In this document: one piece after another, positions 1 through 6,588 of the stretch | Layout of the letters: each line of letters opens with the position of its first letter | Position numbering within the stretch: position 1 is the stretch's first letter | Assembly: GCA_014381795.1 (NCBI GenBank) | Contig: JACNKY010000171.1 | Coordinates: forward strand, 1 to 8,827 | From: Pseudomonadota bacterium | GTDB taxonomy: Bacteria; SAR324; NAC60-12 | Length of the DNA: 8,827 bases | Reading direction: 5' to 3' | Program-made: the position numbers and the translations under genes | Notes under the pieces: generated by a model | What the model saw: only the letters and a program-made list of their open reading frames with translations | Told to the model about the DNA's origin: nothing | Database searches by the model: none

Positions 1-1
1 C

Positions 2-538
2 ATGCTGCCGATGGGGCTTTCTATTGCTATTTCCATCAGGGTTGGCCAAGCAAAAGGCAGGGGTGATTATGTAGCTACACGCTATATAGGATATGCCGGC
101 ATCATACTTAGTGTTTTAATTATGGCAGTAACCGCTACTGTGTTTGTAAACTTTCCGGAAATGATTGTAGCTTTGTATTCAGATGATCCGGATGTCCGTT
201 CACTGGCTGTTCAATTACTCTATATGGCCGCGGTTTTTCAGTTGTCTGATGGAATGCAGGTAGGTGCTCTTGGAGCACTGCGCGGACTTAAAGACACTCG
301 TGTCCCTTTCGTCACAAACGTTGTGGCCTACTGGGGTGTCGGCCTGCCTACAGCTTATCTGATTGGTGTCTATTATAACTTTGGCCCAGTGGGAATGTGG
401 GTAGGTTTGATTGTTGGCTTGAGCGTCGCTGCGGTACTGCACAGTTGGCGTTTCCGGGTTCTGACCAGACGTCTTTTAAGCCAACCGGAAGGCAAAAAAT
501 CGATTGACGATCAGCTTTTACAAATGCCCCCTGAATAA
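2..538 (+). CDS. MATE-family efflux transporter, C-terminal half (5' end outside the window)
   Basis: This is an inner-membrane multidrug/toxin extrusion (MATE, NorM-like) transporter, which exports cationic compounds in exchange for Na+ or H+. The 178 visible residues begin with RVGQAKGRGD (13-22), the MATE pattern that recurs in each half of the protein. They continue with LSDGMQVGALGALRGLKDTR (81-100) and a WGVGLP segment (111-116), which belong to the second half. About four hydrophobic segments can be seen (roughly 27-51, 68-92, 101-124 and 128-147), then a short polar tail. MATE proteins are usually about 450 residues, so some 270 are missing to the left. The ATG at base 2 is therefore an internal Met, not the start. 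The gene ends in TAA TAA, 175 bp before fliF. Nothing ties its function to the flagellar genes. Family assignment is firm; substrate is unknown. Confidence 0.88.
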   Translation: MLPMGLSIAISIRVGQAKGRGDYVATRYIGYAGIILSVLIMAVTATVFVNFPEMIVALYSDDPDVRSLAVQLLYMAAVFQLSDGMQVGALGALRGLKDTRVPFVTNVVAYWGVGLPTAYLIGVYYNFGPVGMWVGLIVGLSVAAVLHSWRFRVLTRRLLSQPEGKKSIDDQLLQMPPE

Positions 539-643
539 TAAATTCTTTTTTTAAATATCAAAGAACAAAATAGATATTCCATATTGTTTGGAATCGTAAT
601 TGCAGGTGAGATTGGTGCTAAATTCCAGCTGATATTTTCCAGG

Positions 644-654
644 CCTGAATCAGG
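644..654. repeat. Small perfect dyad CCTGAATCAGG upstream of fliF
   Basis: This 5+1+5 bp dyad lies 60 bp before the fliF start, in the 175-bp gap after the MATE gene. The same half-site (CCTGAA/TTCAGG) returns in the gaps before fliH and fliI. It could be an operator, but no known regulator's consensus was recognised. A separate weak hairpin, ATTCCA/TGGAAT, lies at 576-594 and has no T-run after it. I saw no convincing sigma-28 or sigma-54 promoter in the gap. Confidence 0.3.
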
Positions 655-704
655 TACTTGAAAATAAGGCGATCTTTTCTCAATTTTCATAAACAAACTT
701 TAAT

Positions 705-710
705 AGGAAA
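705..710 (+). promoter_or_regulatory. Ribosome binding site of fliF
   Basis: AGGAAA sits just before the fliF ATG, with five bases between GGA and the start codon. It is the clearest Shine-Dalgarno sequence among the three flagellar genes and supports the ATG at 714 as the start. Confidence 0.6.
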
Positions 711-713
711 ACT

Positions 714-2327
714 ATGGCAGAACAAGCCGGAGTTCTTTCAGATGTACGATTTCAGTTTCAGGATTTTTTTGGTGCCTTGAGTCTCACTAAGAGGATCACG
801 ATCCTGGTGGCCCTTGGAATAATCCTCATCGGTATGGTGAGTATGATATTTTTGGCAAACAGACCTTCCTGGGCACCATTGTATTCTAATGTAGAACCTG
901 GGGATGCTGCAGCCATAGTTGAAAAGTTACAGGAAAATCAGATTCCATATATGCTTGCTCCGGGCGGGAGAACCATCATGGTTGAACCGCACTTAATAGA
1001 CCGGGCCCGTTTAACATTAGCAAAAGAAAAGGTATTGCCGGGCAGCGGAGTTGGTTTTCTTGATCTGTTTTCTACTCCAAGTCTGGGCGAAACAGAATTT
1101 CAGCAGGGTGTTAAATTCCGTGTTGCGCAGGAAGGCGAGCTAGCAAGGCTGATTTCCACTATTAATGTTGTTAAGTCAGCAAAAGTTTCTTTAGCAATTC
1201 CGCAAAAAACACTTTTTTCAGATAATCAGGTGGAAGCAACGGCGGCAATTGCGCTTAATCTTACTAGCAGCGGAGCCGGACGTAAACAGATTGAGACTAT
1301 AGTTCACCTGGTTGCAAGTGCGGTTGAAGGTCTCTCCCCGCGAAATGTGAAAATCACGGATCAAAGCGGAACCTTGCTAAGTCGAGGATTTTCTGACGAC
1401 TCTGCAGGCGGTAAAATGAATGATAATTATTCATATAAAAGCCGTTTTGAAAAGGAACTTGAGGCAAAAGTTGTTAGACAGATTGAGGAGGTCGTTGGTA
1501 AAGACCGCGTTAGGGTCAATGCTTCTGCTAGCCTGCGTTTTGATCGGAGGACAATCAAGGAAGAACTAGTTGATCCTGATCAAACAAGTGTTGTAAGTGA
1601 GCAGGTGGTCGATGAATCTTCAACTGGAACTCGTTCTATTCCTGTGGGACCAGCTGGAGTTACAACAAATTTACCTGAAGCAACAGGCAGGGAAGCAGCA
1701 ACAGTTTCAGAATTCAGCAAGAAAAACTCTACTCGTAACTTTGAAAGTAGTCGCAGGGAAATAATTCTCGAGTCCGCAGTTGGAGAAGTGGTAAACCTCA
1801 GCATATCGGTACTTCTAGATAACAAACGATCACAAATTATTGATGATAGCGGAAACTCTTTAGGACGGACAAACACTCCCTGGACTGAAGGTGAGAAAGA
1901 AACTATCGTTGGTTTGGTAAAAGCTGCAATGGGCTATAATGAGTCCCGAGGTGACAGAGTGTTTGTGGGCAACATGCCTTTTGAAGCCGCACTTGAAGAA
2001 GATAAAAGTGCTGAAATTTTAGCTACACAAGTCCGGAACAAATTCATTTTGGATGTTGTGCGTTATGTCGCGCTTGGTTTGTCAATCTTGGCACTCATCA
2101 TGTTGGTCATCCGACCGATGGTTCAACGACTGAGTTCCAAACCTGCTGACCTTGATCTTCTCATGGGAATGCCAGCAACAATTGGTGAACTGGAAGGAGA
2201 GGAACTGGAAATTCCGACCGAACGTGAGTCTGGAATTCCACCTAGAGAAAAGATTCTCGAAATAGCCAAACAGGATCCTCTCAAAACATCCGCGCTCATA
2301 CATACCTGGCTACGGGATCGTTCATAA
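714..2327 (+). CDS. fliF: Flagellar MS-ring protein FliF
   Basis: FliF forms the inner-membrane MS-ring of the flagellar basal body, houses the export gate, and carries the FliG rotor ring on its cytoplasmic C-terminus. At 537 residues it is of normal family length. A first membrane helix lies at about 28-48 and a second at about 448-468, flanking the periplasmic ring-building domains. Typical ring-building motifs are visible: the LYSNVEPGDAAAIVEKL segment (57-73), ARLISTINVVKSAKVSLAIP (144-163) and the DPDQTSVVSEQ stretch (288-298). The C-terminal DPLKTSALIHTWLRDR (521-536) matches the FliG-binding tail, so a FliG partner is expected somewhere in the genome, although none lies next to this gene. 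The start is backed by AGGAAA upstream. fliH follows after 113 bp rather than fliG. The YscJ/FliF family also includes type III secretion rings, but those are much shorter and lack the second half seen here. Confidence 0.96.
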   Translation: MAEQAGVLSDVRFQFQDFFGALSLTKRITILVALGIILIGMVSMIFLANRPSWAPLYSNVEPGDAAAIVEKLQENQIPYMLAPGGRTIMVEPHLIDRARLTLAKEKVLPGSGVGFLDLFSTPSLGETEFQQGVKFRVAQEGELARLISTINVVKSAKVSLAIPQKTLFSDNQVEATAAIALNLTSSGAGRKQIETIVHLVASAVEGLSPRNVKITDQSGTLLSRGFSDDSAGGKMNDNYSYKSRFEKELEAKVVRQIEEVVGKDRVRVNASASLRFDRRTIKEELVDPDQTSVVSEQVVDESSTGTRSIPVGPAGVTTNLPEATGREAATVSEFSKKNSTRNFESSRREIILESAVGEVVNLSISVLLDNKRSQIIDDSGNSLGRTNTPWTEGEKETIVGLVKAAMGYNESRGDRVFVGNMPFEAALEEDKSAEILATQVRNKFILDVVRYVALGLSILALIMLVIRPMVQRLSSKPADLDLLMGMPATIGELEGEELEIPTERESGIPPREKILEIAKQDPLKTSALIHTWLRDRS

Positions 2328-2332
2328 TGCTG

Positions 2333-2398
2333 ATTCAGGATTCAGGTTGCAAGCAACAATTAACCCTGCAATTTTCCATTTTGTGTCAAATCCTGAAT
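2333..2398. repeat. 10-bp inverted repeat in the fliF-fliH gap
   Basis: ATTCAGGATT at 2333-2342 and its exact complement AATCCTGAAT at 2389-2398 flank a 46-base spacer. The left arm continues as a direct repeat (TTCAGGATTCAGG, 2334-2346), and CTGATTCAGG at 2330-2339 echoes the dyad before fliF. The loop is too long and the following sequence not T-rich enough for a normal intrinsic terminator. It may be an operator pair or a remnant of rearrangement. The gap contains no recognisable fliG remnant in any frame I read. Confidence 0.4.
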
Positions 2399-2440
2399 TC
2401 CGGCTCCTTAACCTAATAATCATCAATCAATATTAAATGC

Positions 2441-3844
2441 ATGTTGGATGAGAATGAGTTCAAACCGTTTTCACTGACCGATTTCACGGTTGTTGAAGCA
2501 GAGTCTGCGGAAACTGCTGATTCAGCTGCAGGAAAAGCAAGTACTGAAGATGGCGCAAATAGTGAAGAGCAGGAAATAGAAGCACGACTCGCCTCATTCA
2601 AACCTCTTACTTTTGACGTTGAAGGAGATTCAGCTGACTTTGTCGCGGCAGTTTCCGCTGATGCTGAAAGTGGAATGACGGATGCAGAAAAAATTCAACT
2701 CTCAAAAGGTTTCAAAAATGTTGAGTTTTTTCAGGAAAACAGCCTTTTGACAAATGCAGAGGATTTTGCGGAATCGATCAGATCAGGTGCGAAACTTTAC
2801 AAAACGCAACTCCTCTCAAAAATTGAAGAACAGGCAAGTGATACAGAGCGTATCTACCAGCAAACTATTTCAGAAAATCAAGAGGCTGAAAAGGAAAGGA
2901 AAAATCTGCTTTCTTCAACTGAAGAAAAAGTAGAAGAAATAAAAAGCAAGGCCTATCAGTCAGGTTTTGAAAGTGGAATTCAGCAGGGAATTCAGCAGCG
3001 TTATGATGAAGCGGAACCGTTGGTAAGCCAGATAAGTTCTGTATTGGCACAATTGAATTCATTAAGGCAGGTTGTCCGGTTTCAAGCGGAAGAAGAGTTG
3101 GTGAAGTTAGCTCTGCAAATTTCTAAAAATGTTGTTGCAGAAGAAATAAAACTGAATAACTCTGTTATCAAGAACATAGTTCAGGCTGCTCTTCAAGAAA
3201 CAGAAGTGCAGGGAAAGATTTATTTGTTTTTGCATCCGGATGACTACGAATTTCTGGTCGAAAGTAAAAGCGATCTGGAGCGTTATTTAAGTGATGAACA
3301 AAGCCTCGTGCTTCGGCAGAATCCGGAAATGAAAGCTGGTTCTATTTATGTAGAGTCTGATGAAGAAATAATCAGTAGATCTATTGAAGGCCAGTTCGAT
3401 AAGCTGGAAGAATCTTTGACTGAACAGATAGAAAATCGACATTCACATTTAACTGAAGTAGATATTGACTCACATGATTTTTCTATAGAATCCTTATCAG
3501 ACAAGGCTGATGTTGAAACTGATTCTCTTGATTCAAGTCAAACTGAGAGCACGCAACAGTTAGCACCACCGACCTCAACAGAAACAAGTGCAGAAACGGC
3601 GGAGCCTGAAAAGCAGCCAGATAATGTTGAGCCACTTCCGGAAATTGCATCTGCGGAATCCGAAAATCTGCAGCCTGAATCACTAGACTCTGAAGCCGCA
3701 AGTGCTGAAACAGCAAGCGCCGAATTAGCGGAACCGGAACAGGTTACGGAAGCTGTTGAAACAGTAACTACTGAAACGCTAGATTCATCTCCGGACACCA
3801 CAGATCAATTTCCGGAAACTGATACGGATGACTCTGCTGAGTAA
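2441..3844 (+). CDS. fliH: FliH-like flagellar export ATPase regulator with a long acidic tail
   Basis: FliH dimers bind FliI, restrain its ATPase and tether it to the flagellar export gate and the C-ring. Supporting features: position directly before fliI; a charged, helix-prone region (about 120-170); the FliH-type GxxxGxxxG run in AYQSGFESGIQQG (171-183); and a C-terminal FliH/SctL-like domain (about 210-330) with EEELVKLALQISKNVV and IYLFLHPDDYEFL. The N-terminus has Phe7 and Phe10 (EFKPF, 6-10), matching in position the aromatic pair by which Salmonella FliH (Trp7, Trp10) docks on FliN/FlhA. At 467 residues it is about twice the usual length. The excess is an acidic N-terminal spacer (about 18-85) and a Ser/Thr/Glu/Ala/Pro-rich tail (about 338-467) with two Lys and no Arg. 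No good Shine-Dalgarno precedes the ATG, but the next Met is residue 79, so this start is preferred. The flagellar role is strongly supported by context; the tail's role is unknown. Confidence 0.88.
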   Translation: MLDENEFKPFSLTDFTVVEAESAETADSAAGKASTEDGANSEEQEIEARLASFKPLTFDVEGDSADFVAAVSADAESGMTDAEKIQLSKGFKNVEFFQENSLLTNAEDFAESIRSGAKLYKTQLLSKIEEQASDTERIYQQTISENQEAEKERKNLLSSTEEKVEEIKSKAYQSGFESGIQQGIQQRYDEAEPLVSQISSVLAQLNSLRQVVRFQAEEELVKLALQISKNVVAEEIKLNNSVIKNIVQAALQETEVQGKIYLFLHPDDYEFLVESKSDLERYLSDEQSLVLRQNPEMKAGSIYVESDEEIISRSIEGQFDKLEESLTEQIENRHSHLTEVDIDSHDFSIESLSDKADVETDSLDSSQTESTQQLAPPTSTETSAETAEPEKQPDNVEPLPEIASAESENLQPESLDSEAASAETASAELAEPEQVTEAVETVTTETLDSSPDTTDQFPETDTDDSAE

Positions 3845-3852
3845 AAAGTCTA

Positions 3853-3880
3853 TGGAAAAAAATTTAGTCAACTTTTTCCA
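3853..3880 (+). other. Weak hairpin after fliH
   Basis: TGGAAAAA (3853-3860) pairs with TTTTTCCA (3873-3880) around a 12-base loop, eight bases after the fliH stop. The stem is A/T-rich and no clean T-run follows, so it is at best a poor terminator or an RNA-stability element. The rest of the 127-bp gap up to fliI is AT-rich, contains one TTCAGG (3908-3913), and shows no gene. Confidence 0.25.
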
Positions 3881-3971
3881 AATAAAAGAAAATTTTGCGG
3901 ATATTTTTTCAGGCTCTAAATTATCATTTTTAAATCCTCAAAACTGAAGCTAACTAAGCCTTATATTTTTC

Positions 3972-5348
3972 ATGTTACCTGATTCATCAACTGCGGAATT
4001 ACCGGTTTACTCTAACCTTGAAACGTACATTAGCGGAATTGAAAATATTCCGGTACTACGCAAGGAAGGGCGAGTGATGCAGGTGATCGGGCACATGGTA
4101 GAGGCCACAAATCCAGGTTGTGCTGTAGGAGGAATGTGCCAAATATTTAATCCTGCAACCAATAAATCTGTGCCTGCGGAAGTAGTCGGGTTCAGGAAAG
4201 ACCGGATGCTGGTAATGCCGTTGCACAACGCACATGGAATTGGGCCAAAATGCAGAGTTGTTCCGGAAGACCGTCCGGCGATGGTTCCGGTAGGAGAGGG
4301 ATTGCTGGGACGGGTTTTCGATCCGTTGATGCGGCCACTGGACGGTTTTGGCGAGTTAGCAACTTCCACGGAGGTTCCCTTATATCCGGAAGTTGTAAAC
4401 CCCTTGAATCGTGAACGTATCAAAGATCCATTAGATGTAGGTGTAAGATCCATTAACGCCAGTCTGACTTGCGGACGCGGCCAGCGTATCGGCATAATGG
4501 CAGGTTCCGGAGTTGGAAAATCAGTGCTGCTCGGAATGATGGCACGTTACACTGACGCAGACATTAATGTCATTTCCTTGGTAGGAGAACGTGGAAAAGA
4601 AGTGCGCGAATTTATCGAAGATAATTTGGGTGAAGAAGGCATGCGGCGTTCTGTCGTAGTCGTTGCGACATCGGATCAGCCGCCTCTGCTGAGAATGCGA
4701 GGAGCTTATGTGGCGACCTCTATCGCTGAGCATTTCCGTAATCAGGGTAAAGATGTTCTGCTGTCAATGGATTCTCTCACGCGTTTTGCAATGGCTCAGC
4801 GTGAAATTGGTTTAGCTGCAGGAGAACCTCCGACAACTAAAGGTTATCCACCTTCCGTATTTGCCTTGTTACCAAGCCTGCTGGAACGTGCAGGCACGCA
4901 TGAGGGACCGGGTTCGATAACCGGATTTTACACTGTGCTAGTTGAAGGCGATGACGCAAGCGATCCGATTGCAGACGCAATCCGCGCCATTGTTGACGGA
5001 CATATTTTTCTCAGCCGTAGTATTGCGGAAAAGGGAACTTTCCCGGCAGTGGATTTGCTCTCTTCAACCAGCAGGGTTATGGTAAATGTGGTTGGCGAGA
5101 CGCACCTTGAACTAAACCAGATTTTACGACGTACTTTAGCTACTTACCGTGAAGCTGAAGATTTGATCAATATCGGTGCGTATGTTCAGGGAAGTAATCC
5201 GGAAATTGACTACGCTATTTCTAAATATCCATTAATTCAGAAATTCATTCAGCAAGGTATGAACGAACATACTGCTTTGAGCGAATGTGTTGACCGCCTC
5301 CAGCAAATATTTGGAGACAGGTTGGAGGGGAATAATTTTGCGGAATAA
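3972..5348 (+). CDS. fliI: Flagellum-specific export ATPase FliI
   Basis: FliI is the cytoplasmic, F1-beta-like hexameric ATPase that helps unfold and feed flagellar substrates into the export gate. Its 458 residues match the normal length. The N-terminal beta-barrel spans about 30-100. The nucleotide-binding core shows Walker A AGSGVGKS (177-184), the GERGKEVREFIED loop with catalytic Glu206, Walker B DVLLSMDSLTRFAMAQRE (261-278, Asp267), the AAGEPPTTKGYPPSVF segment (282-297), and SSTSRVM (364-370) with the expected arginine finger Arg368. All key residues are present. The C-terminal domain (about 375-450) is typical. The type III secretion ATPase SctN is the close alternative, but linkage to full-length fliF and fliH makes the flagellar role clear. 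The ATG at 3972 is the only reasonable start, since an in-frame TAA lies 21 bp upstream, yet it has no Shine-Dalgarno sequence. The expected fliJ does not follow: the next gene is convergent, 46 bp away, and I saw no terminator hairpin between them. Confidence 0.97.
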   Translation: MLPDSSTAELPVYSNLETYISGIENIPVLRKEGRVMQVIGHMVEATNPGCAVGGMCQIFNPATNKSVPAEVVGFRKDRMLVMPLHNAHGIGPKCRVVPEDRPAMVPVGEGLLGRVFDPLMRPLDGFGELATSTEVPLYPEVVNPLNRERIKDPLDVGVRSINASLTCGRGQRIGIMAGSGVGKSVLLGMMARYTDADINVISLVGERGKEVREFIEDNLGEEGMRRSVVVVATSDQPPLLRMRGAYVATSIAEHFRNQGKDVLLSMDSLTRFAMAQREIGLAAGEPPTTKGYPPSVFALLPSLLERAGTHEGPGSITGFYTVLVEGDDASDPIADAIRAIVDGHIFLSRSIAEKGTFPAVDLLSSTSRVMVNVVGETHLELNQILRRTLATYREAEDLINIGAYVQGSNPEIDYAISKYPLIQKFIQQGMNEHTALSECVDRLQQIFGDRLEGNNFAE

Positions 5349-5394
5349 ATTTTCTGAAATCTCCAAACTAAGTCAGGCAGCCTCGAAAAATTCT

Positions 5395-6588
5395 TTAGTC
5401 AGCGTGAATAGCGCAAATTACACAACTACCGTTATTTTCTGAAGATTTGACGCAAGCTTCTAAAAATTTCACTCCGGCCAGACCGTCTTCTAAAGTCGGA
5501 AAATCTTGACTGAGCGGATCCGCCTCAGACCCTTCAATCTTAGCTAGTAAATTTTCCGCGAAATCTGCATAAACATTGCTAAATGCCTCGAAGTAGCCCT
5601 CCGGATGCCCTGCACCGACACGCAGTAGACGTTTTGCACAGGGATAAAGTTCCGGAGAATCCAATTCTAATATACGCGGTGTTTGTCCCAAAGGCGAAAA
5701 ATGAAGTTGGTTTGGATGTTCCTGTCGCCACTCAAGACCGCCTTTTGTACCAAAAATTCGAATTCCCAAACCATGACGATGACCGACTGCAACACCGCTG
5801 GCCCACAAATAACCAGCCGCGGCCTGTGAAGACTTTTCCGGTTTATCAAAACGCAGCAGTACGTTTGCGTTGTCCTCAAGTACACGTCCAGAAACAAAGC
5901 TTTGTCGATCCGCAGAAACTTCCTTTAACTGCAAGCCGGTGATGAATGTTGCCAGATGCAGGGCATGAGTTCCTATATCACCGAGCACAAAAGTTTGTCC
6001 GGAAATTTTCGGATCATTACGCCACGCTGCGCCTTCGCTTTGTTGCTCTACCGCTGTTGCGCAGTTTCCGTGTGCAAACTCGGTTTGCACTACGTTAATG
6101 TCGCCTAATTCTCCATTCTCCACCATCGCACGTGCCTGCCTGACCATCGGGTAACCGCTGTAACCGTACATTGAGGCACACAGCACATTGTGTTTTCGGG
6201 CGAGTTGAATCAAGTCCAAAGCATCCTCCACAGTAGTGGTGATCGGCTTTTCCAAGATCAAATGAATTCCTGCTTCAAGGAAAGTTTTAGCAATAGCAAA
6301 ATGCGTGCTGTTTGGAGTCATCACACCGACTACCTGAATTCCATCCTCCCTCGCAGATTCCGCCTTGGCCATTTCCCGATAATCCGTATAAACACGTTCC
6401 GGGTCCAAGCCTAACTCTGCACCGAATTTCCGACCATCTTGCGGATTTATGTCAAAAACTCCTGCGAGCAAATCGTAATATCCGTCTCTCTGCAAGGCGA
6501 CACGGTGGCTGTCTCCAATCTGGCTGGTGGCGCCTCCTCCAACCATTCCGTAGCGTAATGTTGGATTTTTCTTAAATCGATTGTGCAT
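5395..6588 (-). CDS. Gfo/Idh/MocA-family NAD(P)-dependent dehydrogenase
   Basis: This is a cytoplasmic oxidoreductase of the glucose-fructose oxidoreductase / inositol 2-dehydrogenase family, which oxidises a sugar or cyclitol hydroxyl with NAD(P). Its 397 residues start with a Rossmann fold: the glycine-rich YGMVGGGATSQIGDSH lies at 13-28, the nucleotide-recognising region around Asp46, and the diagnostic EKP (LILEKPITTT, 110-119) carries the family's catalytic Lys at 114. GDIGTHALHL (203-212) supplies the active-site Asp/His (Asp204, His208). The C-terminal alpha/beta domain is complete. ATG at 6588 is chosen over the TTG one codon upstream because AGGGA (6593-6597) sits four bases from the ATG but too close to the TTG. 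The start overlaps the iolE-like stop as TGATG, so the two genes form an operon. Next to iolE an inositol dehydrogenase role is likely, but the family is broad and the substrate is inferred. The last residues (SCVICAIHAD) look unusual but the frame is intact. Confidence 0.9.
   Translation of the reverse strand: MHNRFKKNPTLRYGMVGGGATSQIGDSHRVALQRDGYYDLLAGVFDINPQDGRKFGAELGLDPERVYTDYREMAKAESAREDGIQVVGVMTPNSTHFAIAKTFLEAGIHLILEKPITTTVEDALDLIQLARKHNVLCASMYGYSGYPMVRQARAMVENGELGDINVVQTEFAHGNCATAVEQQSEGAAWRNDPKISGQTFVLGDIGTHALHLATFITGLQLKEVSADRQSFVSGRVLEDNANVLLRFDKPEKSSQAAAGYLWASGVAVGHRHGLGIRIFGTKGGLEWRQEHPNQLHFSPLGQTPRILELDSPELYPCAKRLLRVGAGHPEGYFEAFSNVYADFAENLLAKIEGSEADPLSQDFPTLEDGLAGVKFLEACVKSSENNGSCVICAIHAD

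Noticed and set aside
511..696. 61-codon minus-strand open frame across the MATE-fliF gap.
   Set aside because: It overlaps the MATE 3' end antisense, has no Shine-Dalgarno and no recognisable motif.
2328..2440. Possible remnant of fliG.
   Set aside because: I read the frames of this short gap and found no FliG-like residues; only the inverted repeat stands out.
3538..3801. 87-codon minus-strand open frame rich in Ser/Ala/Val/Gly.
   Set aside because: It is the complement of the low-complexity acidic tail of FliH; no ribosome site and no protein-like composition.
4007..4495. 162-codon open frame on the minus strand inside fliI.
   Set aside because: It is a shadow of the strongly conserved FliI coding frame and resembles no protein family.
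5349..5394. Bidirectional terminator between fliI and the dehydrogenase.
   Set aside because: No stem of useful length is visible in the 46 bp between the convergent stops.
5583..5942. 119-codon plus-strand open frame opposite the dehydrogenase.
   Set aside because: Antisense to a conserved enzyme, with no recognisable motif and no upstream ribosome site.
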